Source: Cardinalis cardinalis
Taxonomy: Eukaryota > Chordata > Aves > Passeriformes > Cardinalidae
Reading direction: 5' to 3'
NCBI GenBank assembly: GCA_014549065.1
Contig: JACDOX010000082.1
Span: 2,017,266-2,081,265 of the forward strand
Length of the DNA: 64,000 nucleotides
In this document: positions 23,401 to 35,400 of the stretch, piece by piece
How positions within the stretch are numbered: position 1 is the first letter of the stretch
Layout of the letters: the number at the start of each line of letters is the position of its first letter
The notes under the pieces: model-generated
The model's database searches: none
What the model saw: only the letters and a program-made list of their open reading frames with translations
What the model was told of the DNA's origin: nothing
Position numbers and translations under genes: made by a program

Positions 23401-26400
23401 AGACAGTTTTCTCCAACAAATCTGTTTTGCTTGACAAGCCCTATTCTAGCAAGCTTCTTGAGTGAGAGTTTGCACATCTTCCATGGAGTTCTAAATAGCA
23501 ATGACACACTAAAACAATCCCCAGCACTCTCATCTGGAATGTCTCATTAACACTTGTAACCTACCATCTACCTTAATTTATGGTACTCAAGCATGCTCCA
23601 AATAGGAGCATTTCCTTAGTTTCAGCTTCTTGTGAAAGAACTTCAAAAACCTCAGAATATAAATTGAACGCAAAATGAATTATGTAAATGTGTAACATAA
23701 AAATATAAACAACATACAAAATTTCAGGAGTATACTGAACTGACCACGCTTTAAAATTCTAAATGGGAAGTCATTCAGCAGGAAGCAATGCAGTGTTCTG
23801 AAGACAGCACAGAACTTTGTGTTNATATGTTTATTTAAATGTTTCCATTTCCAAAATTTATTTGTTGTTCCTGATACTCCTAAAATTAGTTAATTTTAAA
23901 GAGACATAACATAATGAACTTCAGCGCAAGAGNAGATTTCAGAGGATGAAGCAGATGATATACTCTGAGGGGCATGGTATTTTTTTTCACTGTGAGAAAC
24001 TTCCACAAATTTTCCTTGTCAGTACAACAGCACTTTCTCTAGCTTTAACTTTTCCATAAACTATATTCTAAGATATTTCTCTTCATCCACTGTGATGATG
24101 GATGCCTTACTACTATATTAAGAACATCAACCTGAAAGCCATCTCAGAGCTGTTACTTTTAAAAATTAAGGACCACAAGGCAAAGACATAATTTCTCATA
24201 TATTCAATAACCTGTGTTTTGCAGGCCTAGTATTATTTTATCTCCAGATGACAGTATTCATTTCCATTTCCTCATCAGTAGTTTCACATTCCTTCAGACA
24301 CAAAAAACATTCTCACTTCAGCCTCTACAAGTCGCTTTCATTCTGCGCCATCCAAACTTCCACAACACTTGTATGCAGAACTCCAGGATGCCTATTTTAT
24401 ATCCAGATAATTACAACTTACTGGCACAAGAAAGGGACAGTCATCTGCTCTGCACAGCTTCGTCACACAGTGGAGGAAGACCGTGGACATCTTCTGGTTC
24501 TTGTGCTTCACAAAGCGAAACACCTCAAAGGAAAACCGGCCCATTTGACTCTTCCCGTTTTCAATTATGGTTGTCTGCGGGTCCTTGTCACAGCTAGTTT
24601 TTGTAGGGAAGAGTGAAACTGGGATGAGCAGCTCTATTAGTATTTTGAAGCTCTTAGCTGGGAATATGATAGCTTAAGCAGCAAGATCAACACTTTAGTT
24701 CCTTGGAAATNAAAATGTCTGCAGGCACAATCTGCCTGTTAGGCTGCAGGTTCCTGTGCTGAAACACATTCCTATAAAAACACTGTTTTGTTTTGTAGCA
24801 CCACAGCTATAACCAAGGTACCATTTAATTCCAGTGCTCAAAAACTTGAGACCTGAAGCAATAAGCAGGTATGCTAACCAGCATAGACAGCTAACTCCAA
24901 ATGAAGACAGTACCTCTCCATGAGGTGTCATGGATAAAATTTAATTTGAGATATTGCCAGGATGTTTTTCAAAGTTCCAATTCAATATTACTAGGAGTAG
25001 AAGTAGGAGCATCTATTCATATTTGATCATTTGCTTAACTACTTTCCTGGACTGAAGTCTCTGATGTTTTACATCACTGTCATTCACCACATTCACCTTT
25101 GGAAAAATAAAGGCCAGTTTAGCCATTCACTTTAAACATTTATGTTATCTCTGGTAGAACTATTTTGGATATATGCTTTTCTACCTTCACAATTCTTATG
25201 ACTTTGCTCCTGCTTCTATGTTTATGTTCACCCAAAAAGAAGGTCTGACATGTTATCTATAAGCCTAGCCCTTGGTCCTGTCTACCAACAATGCTTAAAC
25301 TTTCCAGGCAGTTTAAGACACCACTGTTAAAGACGTTTATAATTATTTTTTTAAAGAAGGACAAACAAAATACTGGGTTTGCACAGGCCCTACCTGAAGA
25401 AAAGATCATATCGAAGATCATCACTAGGATTGCCAGATGGTGTGGTGTAACAGTAGTCCATCAAAACATTCCACCTGCACAGGGAGTAAAGGGATAGATA
25501 AGGGGAACTGGCAATGCAAGTATGGGGGGGTGTGAGTGAGGTGAGATGAAAGGACAGCACAAAAAAGCATACAAACAGGTACTGCAGGCTGTTACAGTGA
25601 AACTGAGTTACTGTATTAAACTGGTCACATGCCAGTCATCCTGTTTCTTCAACTACTTAGAAGATTAAACAACACNACATAGCAGTAGAACTTTATAAAT
25701 CAAATCATTTGGTTTCATGTAATTCNACCACCACACCAACAGACCCTGCACACCTCCTCTCAGAAATCATGGCCACGAAGGACTAGAAATCAAAACCAGC
25801 CCTGGATTTTCTCTCTTGGTCCAACAGAGGCCTATTCTTAAAAAAAAAAAAGCAATATAGGATTTAAAGTCTAATTCAGGAAAACTTTCATTATGAGAAC
25901 TGNAGCATAATATGCATTCACTGCCAAGGACCTGACACCCTCCAGCTGAGAGCAGCGATTATTGAACACCAACCATTATTTTGAAATACAAAAAGCTATG
26001 AGGAAAGACAGATGCTTCTAAATCAGGTAAGTAACAAGAGCTGAAAAGCAAGCAAGAAAAGAAATAACATCCTCTATGGTACCTGCCATCAAGGTTGGTT
26101 GCTCTTACAGCTGCATATATTTTGGTTTTCAAAGGTAAACCTGTGCTTGGAATAAGGAGTTGCTGGCTGTAGGTTGAATCCTGCAAAACAAATATTGCCT
26201 CAATTTTAACGGAACTTCCACTTAAACAGCCCATATGCATCCAGACTGAGCTCTCAGCAATTTTTCTGACCCTTCTGTGTAGAATGATTGCTACCTCATC
26301 CTCTGTAAGGGAAGAAGCAAGGAGCAATGCCANAGAAATTGCCTACGAGTTTGTCTGTAAAGACTGGCTTTGCCCCATGCAACAATTTGGGAGAATATAT

Positions 26401-29400
26401 GATTTAATAAGGTGGTTGGCTCAGTAATTAAGGAAAACACATCATTCACTGCCACTTCAGTAAGTCTCTCAGAGCTTACAGGCACACATAGGAGCTACTC
26501 TGGTTTTCTAATAGAGGAGCTTTACTGGGTTGTCCCACAGCACTCTCCCAGGAAAGGTTGCTAAGGTTATCTGAATTAGTGGAGAATAAGCTAAGAATAG
26601 AATGCAGAAGAAGACAAAACAACAGAGCTCTGTCTCAGAGAGCTCAGTCCTTGATTGGCCACCAACCACAAACATAGAACACGGGCCAATCACAGATGCA
26701 CCTGTTTGCATCCCACATCAGCAGATAATCATGGTTTACATTTTGTCGCTGAAACTGCAGCTCTCAGAAATCCTAAGAAAGGATTTCTCATGAAAGATGT
26801 CTGCGACAAATTCCTCCTATACTACTACCTAAATATCGCTGTTTTATTGGGGCTTTTTGTTCAAAATCTCAACCATTAACATCACTTTACACTTTAGCAA
26901 CTAAGCAATGAAACAGATCTGTGCAACAGAGATTAATTGAGAATATCAAAATGCACTACCTGGTAAAGTCACCTTTGTCAAACACAGTGCTAATACAGAT
27001 AGCACAGTGACTCAGCATGTTGAGACCTCTTGTGAAAGTTCCAAACACTCAATATATATGAAAAAAACTGGTAGGTAAGATTTCAACCAGGTTCATTGTG
27101 GCAAGCGAGACCATGGCAAGCAGCAAATGACAGTGACAAGAGGGTTTGCACCAGAGACCAAGTGATTTTTTTTCAAATGCCAAAATTAACAGCATGCCCA
27201 ATATCTAATCTATGCAGTATCAGAGGCCTTCAGGCAGGTTTGCCTTCTTTCAAATTAATTATACATTTCTATAACACTTAGCTCTGCCACATTTTGCAAC
27301 TGATTAAAAAGTGCAAGACCCTCACCATTACACTCCATAGTTGCTCTTTAAGAGTCGTTTTTATTCATTNAGAGAGGCATTTGCAAAATGGCATAAAAGC
27401 ATATAGGCACTTAGACTCTGTGAAAGCCTATTAAACACTTTGCTATTAAACTCGGGTCTACCATAACAGCTCTTGTCTTTCCTAACAATGACATGTACTA
27501 GCATCACAAAGTAAATCTAAACAACAATTTGTGACAGAAGACAGAGGTAAGCTTAGAAGATGAAGAGTCAATGTTAAGAGATAGCACTACAGCTAAATTT
27601 GGAGAAGGCAGCTTGCAGTCAAGAAACAAATCTGTACACATCCCCTCACTAATAGCAAGGGTGGACATGAGCCTTGAGGCCCAAAACAAGGACTACTAAC
27701 AGGGATCAAGTGAGCCCTCAAGACAGCAGGTGTCCAGAGGCACTCCCAACAGGGAAAAATGCAGGCAGTGCACAAGCTGTNCACGTATTTATCCAGCCCT
27801 GGGGAGTGAAGCAGAAGGGCATATCCACCACTGGAATATGCCAGCCTTAGCAGTATTACTCATTGACAGTGCTACTCATTAGGGTGAGTCATGTGGCTGC
27901 TACCACCACTGGTCATGGTCAGCTTGTAAACTTACAGGGGTGGGCAGGATGAAAGGACGTTTTGGCTTTTGGTGATATCTGAGGGGAAAAAATGTGCTCA
28001 ATATGAGCATCAATAGCATTTATTCCTGTTTGCTGAACTGGGTCCTGAAAGGCAGTCAACATGCAGTGGTCGATGCTTGGTTTGACTGAGAAATTTNCCT
28101 TCTTCATTCTGCCCCATCTTTTTGATCACAGGTTTATTTAAAAATGAGAGAACTATAATCATCATTTTAACAGATTATAGGTTGTTATTTGGAGCTCTGC
28201 TCTTTCAAACAAACATGATTTTTTAGAGAATGCCATTGAAAAATGTCCTGTTGCAATATTTATAGCTCATTATGTTCAAAGCATAAAGCATTGACTTTTA
28301 AATCAGTTGCATGAATTATAACTCAGCAGCACGATGGCATGAATAATAATGCAAAAAAANCCCGGATTCATAATTTACAAAAAATGATGCTTGATAGATT
28401 GAAAAATTGATATTTAAATCAGGTATTTAAAATGCATGAGTAAAAATTTTAATCAACACAAAAATATAATTTCAGGGATTAATGTTAAATAGAGGTCCTT
28501 GCATTTTTCATGTTTCAGTGTCACCAACCCATTTACATGGTAAAAGCTTTTACAATAATGCATATTGAAATTATCTAAAACATAAGGAAGACACATTGGA
28601 TGAAAACTGTCATAATTATTAACCCTTAAAATCTTTAAAGTCCACACTGTAAGGCAACATATGCATCAGGATATAGATTTGGAACTGNTGCATCCTTCAC
28701 AACAACCACAGGTGATTGAAACACTCTGATGAGGCTTGAGCATAAAAATACCACAGCCAAAGTGCTCCAGTTCATTGCTATGGGAATAGGTCTGGAATAA
28801 TTTTATAGAATTCTACAGAGTACTCTCTGTTTGAGCACAAAGCACCTATAGACACACACAGAAACATAATAAATGCAAACAAAATATGCACTCTGGAGTA
28901 TGATTGTTATGGCTNCAATTGATTGGTCACATGGCACTACCAGCTGAAAGCCAGAGCTGTAAATTGAGGAACTGTATAAATACAGGACAAAAAGCCTGTG
29001 TCTGTCCTCAAAGACCAGNCATATAAACACAAGACAGCAGGTACATGCAAATAAAAAGGAAGAAGGAATTCAGAGATGAAAGATGCCTGGAAGTCTTGGC
29101 TTATGGGGGGAGAGGGAAGAAAACANCAAATTATGAAGAGGAATCTATACTTTCATCTGTTAAAACAGTTTGTATCCACATAGCGCTGAGATTCATTCAT
29201 TCCAGGTCATACTGTGTTTTATACTCACGTTGTAAAGCAACAAATTCAAAGTGCTGATAAATGTACCATTGTTCTCTCTTACAGAAATAGCAGCTGATGA
29301 CCTACAACAGACCCAGAAACCAAGAAACCATCATGANGAAAGATACCTTATTTTTGTTTTTGCATACTTCAGTAGGCTTTATCATTAAAAAACTCAATGA

Positions 29401-32400
29401 GTCATATCACAAGGAGTTAATTTATGCATTTGGGTAATAAACTTCAGAAACAGGAACTTATAGTGAAAATACTGACAGTCTTAACTATGCAGAAAATAAT
29501 GGATGGTACTGGAAACACAAATGAAAAAAATAATTAGCAGAGAGGCAAGTGACAGAAAGGAACTCACTTTACATATGTACAAAGTTTACTGATGGAAANA
29601 TTTTCTCTTTCATTCTATATTTACAAGTTTCTATTTCATGAAGAATTTTTTTTCTGCTATAATTTTTGAGAAGAAAACCTGAATTTTAAGGGAAGTTTTA
29701 CATTATCTAAGGGTCTCTTCATAACAGCAGGTCTTCATATATTATATTATCTCATGTAATGACACTACAGAATTTTCTTTTTCCTTGCAACACCATTTCT
29801 TTTGGTGCTTTTTCCTTTCACTTTACTCTTAAACAGCCAAAATTGCTACAATGCTGTTCATGGCCTGCACGTATACATGCTCACTCAACCAGGGGAATGA
29901 AAGACATAGAAATTAAAAAGCACTTACGAAGCAAGCTGAGTATTGTTAACCAAGTACTCCAGTGGGTAGCTACAGCTAAATTTGTACAGAAGCCCAGGCA
30001 AATAGCTGATAATCGTTGGTGGGTCTGGTGTATCAATATAGCCTGAAACATTACCTATCTGTACCACTGAGGTATTTCCATAGGCATTGATACCTCGAGC
30101 TGAGGATACCTATTGAGGCAGAAAGAAAATTACTATTAGCTGAAGTTAGCTGTGGAGCAAAAGAAACTGAAGGACACTGATCGTTTAGTCCATAATTTAC
30201 CCTGAAATATCTTCACTAAAACATTCAAAAATTATTTAGTTTAATAACATCTTCCCTGTGTTCTGTTTTTCACCTCCCTGGAAACATGCATATAAAAGTC
30301 ACAAACTGTATTCCTGTTCTTGAGGAACATTTGAAAAGAATTACGAATATTGGAAGCATAATTTTTGGTAGGTACATTTTTCTCTACATTCCCAATTAAT
30401 TTATGCAACTTATTGGGAAAAACTAAAGCAACTTTTCTATTACTGTTAAAAAGTATTACCTTACAATNAGCTTCTGTATCCAATAAAAAGGCCAATACAC
30501 AAGCAAGAAACAATATTCTCTCACTGTTGCACTTCAGTTTGGACAAATCAAAAATAAGGTACTTTTATAAGCAGGTACAAGCCAAATAGTTGAACTTTGG
30601 GTGTGGCTGTGTTTATATTATATATTTCTAAATCTTGAATATAAGCTACAAACTGTCAGAAATTACAGAGCTCAAAAGCAATACAAAATTAATGTCAATG
30701 CAACCTGAACTGCATCCATAGTCACGTGCTATTCTATATTGCTCAGCTCACAGAGTGTGCAGAGCCTGCAAGAACACACAGACCTCAGGAAAAATGAGGG
30801 ACCCTTCCCTGCTGGTATCAGCCCAGCCCCACTCCATCTGTAGCTACTGATCTGAATAAGGGGTATTTTTGAAAACAGCTGAGAACAGTACAAATTCCTT
30901 TCTCAGTAGGCACAGACACAACAGGGTAAATTAACGTGGCACTGGACTTCTACTGCAGCATTTCTTTTGTACAACTGTATTAGCAAAACAGATGTTCTCA
31001 GTAGCTTTAAAAGACATGGTTTCTTAAAAAAAAAAAAAAAACATTTCAATATGGAAGAATCATCCTGAGGTGCACATGAGTTGTAACATTTTGGAGCATG
31101 TAGCACAGGACACACAGCAGGAATTTTGATTTCTTTGTCCATCAAAGACACACCTAAAAGACAGAAGCAGGCATGCATTTTGCCCATAGCATACCTAGTA
31201 ATTTTTTTAATGGCACAAAAACGTTGAAAATAGAATTTTCCAGGATCTGAGTTTTTGCCTAAATAGTACAGGCTAAATTAGTACAGCCAACCAAAGCTTT
31301 TTTAACTTCCTCACCACCCTACTCCCATCAAGTAAAAAGCTGAGTCTGCTGTATTACAGAAAGACATGGGTTTTACACAAGTTCTGCCTGAACTGTTGTC
31401 TTTCCTTTACTTTTATTGAAAATTAGCTTGAAGGTCTTTGCTGTGAAACACTGCCAAGAAATGCAGGGATTGTAAAACTCCAGTGTGGGGAACATGATAA
31501 GAAATGCTCCCTGCTCCATTTTTGTCTTCATTTGGGAGCACAGCATGAATAAACAGAGAGGATGGGGGAATATATTTATGGTATATTTTTAGCAGCTGCT
31601 TTGTCTTTGTATTCAGTGCAGCCTGATGGGGGACTTCATGGGAAGCTCCAATTATCTGGACTTATCAGACCAGGGGGTCTTTTTGTTTTGTTTTTTAAAC
31701 ATCAGTCTCTTATGATTATGATCAAATAGCAAGTTCAGGGAGCTTACAATGTAACCAGCTACACAGGAACAGGAAGAAGTGGCTTCCTGGAAAATTCTTC
31801 TACTGCAAGCCATAGAGGTGCTGCAGCTGGAAAAGAGAGTCTTCAATTGGCTGAACTGGTTTTTTGTTGAAATTTTAAAAGAAAACTCACCCTAAGTTGC
31901 AGAGCATATCAAACATTTCAGCAAAATTCTTAGCAATAAAACAGGGGGTTTGTTATAAAAACTGACAGGGATCAAGTACAAATAAGAATTTTGGAGAGAA
32001 TAAAAGCCTTGAAAATAATACATCTTTAAACTTGTTATTTTAAGTTATTCATAGGTACTTTGATATCACTCAGTGTGATACACATGAACTATCTAACTCT
32101 CCACTTCTGCAAAATCTGAGGCACGGTCAGCAAGACTTTTATAAAGATCTTGGAACAATCTCATTCTTCCACTGAAAAAATACGTAAATAAAAATTANAC
32201 TTTCTAATCAGAGGACAAATGTGTGTCCTGCTATATTTTCTCAATAGTANTTGAGATTATAAATTACCAGCTTCCTCTGGTTTTCTTTGACGTATACAAT
32301 ATGTTTCCAACTGGATAAGACAAAGTAAATATTATCTGTGAAAGATACAGTGCTGNCAAGGGCATTCACTTGATCCTATGTATACATAGCCATGCTGTAA

Positions 32401-35400
32401 TTTCACTTTAATTTGGTCTTACCACTAAAGTGTTTCCACAAGATTCCAAAGTACTCAAATTGATGATGAAAATGACCACTGCTGGAAAGGTGTTGTTATT
32501 GATGAAGCCCCTGCAGTGGGCATCCCCATGTTTCCCATTCAGCGCCAGATCTGTCTCAGAATAACCAGAAAAAAGAACTGTGCAAAAATTTATCTTCATA
32601 GTAATTGTCTGTACTCCACAGAAAACATTGATATCTCGCTCAGCTGCAAGAAAAACACAAGGAAAGACATTGTAAGAAGATTTGAAGTAATCATTACACA
32701 ACTATTGTAGCAGTTAGCCTAGCGCTCTGACTTCCAATCAAATAAATTTTTAGATTTCAGTTTCAGGAAAATATTAGTGTATAAAGGTAGGAATTGCATT
32801 AGTCTGAAGAAAAAACAAAAGTTAATATAGTAACATAGCGTAAACAAGCAAGAAATATATTAATCCCGCAGCAAATCTTTTAGTAGCACATTTGTAAAAT
32901 GAAACACTGCAATAGAGTAGAAAATAGCAAGTGTTTAAATATTTGGAGTCTGATTAAGCAGCCCCCTCTGGAACAGAAATTTCCAGCAATTTTGAGAAAT
33001 AGAGAAGGCCAAGCTCTGCCTCCCAGCCCACTCTGGCATGAAAACTGGCTACATTTTTCTGAGTTGTCTGGAGTCCACTTTGTATGAGATCACAGTCTCA
33101 GGCTGTGCAGACTTTGAAGTACAATCAACAGCATATCAGAGTAATTTATTATGATCTCTCTAAAATTGGTTTTCCCTGGATTTTGGCTTTGGGGTTTTTT
33201 TTCAAGAACCNTCAACTTGAGCTTTAATGAAAAATCAGTTGGCTCTTGAAAGACTATGATCAATATCACAAAGCATCTTGCAATCTTTCATTCTGTGCAT
33301 TATGACAACACAAAAGACCTAGAAAGAAGCAGCCATTAAAACTGATCAATTTTTGAAAAGCAAAAAAGTGTCTTCACTAATTTGACCTTTTATTCAAAAG
33401 CTTTGAAGATTTTTATGTTCTGAATGGAAAAGCATCAGGTTCAGATACAGGCACAAGCAACAGATTGTTTTGCTTTAAAGCTCTAGCATTGCTCTTCTTA
33501 AAGGTCTTCTTTGCCCGTAGATGGTTGAGGGGCTGTTCTGGCGTTTCCCCCCACTGCTATGCAAAAATACATACTGCATTGTATTAAACACAGACATTAC
33601 TCCTTTATAGAACTAATTTATTACATCTGCTCAAAGATTAAGGGCTATTAAAAATTGTAGAACAACTTCAGTCAATACTGTACCATTAAGCCTGCTAAAA
33701 CAAATTGTTTCACTTTGTAGTCACAGCAGAGAGGAAATGAAATTTCCATTACAATGAACTAGTTGTTCCCCCATGGTACAGGGGCACAAGTAGTTTAATT
33801 TAGACAGCTTTAATGGTGGATTTCAATCCAAAACAATCGAGTGCAGAAAATAACAGGCCAAACTCAGTCCTGAGCTAATGCCATGATAAATGTTACTCNC
33901 TGGGTGTATATCTGGGCAGAAAGGTACTGGAGGCGAGACAGGAGTTGAAGTGATTTGGCATGAAATTCTCCTGGTTTGTACACAATCATAATCCTACTAA
34001 TGTAATGCACAAAGATCAGGAAGCAGCATGCCTTCGTTTTCTCTGCAGGAGGACTATTACCATCCATTTAATGAGTGTACCAAGGTAGAGGGGCCAGCAC
34101 AAAATAGGGAATGGCAAAGCGTGCATTTATGCTTCCTTGGGCTGACGCACAAACAGATCATAACGAATTGCAGCATGTAACGAAGTAGCTCAGTTAATTT
34201 CCTAACTCACTTCAAGCCTTTTCAAAAGCAGAATAATAACTTTACCAATTAACTTATCATTACTGCTTGCAAAATTATCATTTGACACTATGGGAGACCT
34301 ATCATACAAAACCAACTTCTGTGTGATACAGGACAAGGACAAACAACCTTTCCAGACTTAACCTTTTCTGCCCACTACTTCATGAGGAAGAATTGCTGCC
34401 AAATTAGTCCACTCTGGAAATAAAACATTTTTCNTGCAGAAATTTATCTGAAGCCAGTCCCAAACAGATCTAATGCCCTCTTAGATGCTAAATATTTAGT
34501 TCATTTCTTGACAATTTGGGAGAGTAAATATTGTTCTTATATAAGTTAAAAGAAATAAACAAACAAAAAGTATTTGCATTATTGCATTAAAAGCCTCTGG
34601 TTTTGTGAGTCAGAGGAGCGATGGCTTGAAGGTTACGGCACCCAGCTGATGAAGCCTTAACTATAATGGCTTCAGAGTTTCCATACAGGCAAACCACTTG
34701 GTTTCTTTCTGACTCAAATCACACAAGCTATCTGCAGCCAGAAGTGCTCATGGATGTCTCTCAAGCAAGAGAGTATAGCCCAAGAGGTACACAGATCCTA
34801 CAGAAACAGAGGCCATCTTGAATTATGGGCAGACTCATGGGGACAAATGCTGGCAGCTCCACTGCCCACTTCTGCTCTGTCACCCCTCCACACATTGACA
34901 ACTCACCCCAGGGCAGGCAGGAAAACAACTCTCAGAGGAGAAGAGTTTCCACAGAACACCATTGATAAAAGTCATTCCATCAGAAGAGGAATGAAAAGAC
35001 CGGTGTAGTTCAAAACCAGTTTCTCCTCATGAACCTCCTCTTTGATCANATCCCTGCTTTGATATTGAATTAAAATGCACAGTGTATGTGAAAAATCTGC
35101 AACATTTCCTCAGTCCCTACAAAGTTCTCAACATGAACTCAAGATAAGAACCCCCTGAATCAAAACTGCATGTCCCAACTGGAGGCAGAGTGATATGGCT
35201 CTATGCCCCAGAAGCCTTCTAAAAGCTATGCTTCACTGCAATGCAGAACTAAAGTTTTTTCCCTNTGTAAGCTTTCTGAATGATGGCAAGATCTAACCTA
35301 ATTATATATTCTCTAGAACAAATCTAGCTTTGGCACAAAAAAATCGCTGCAATTTCAGTCTACCAAAAATGGGGCTATTTTTTCCTTCATTCCTGATGAC

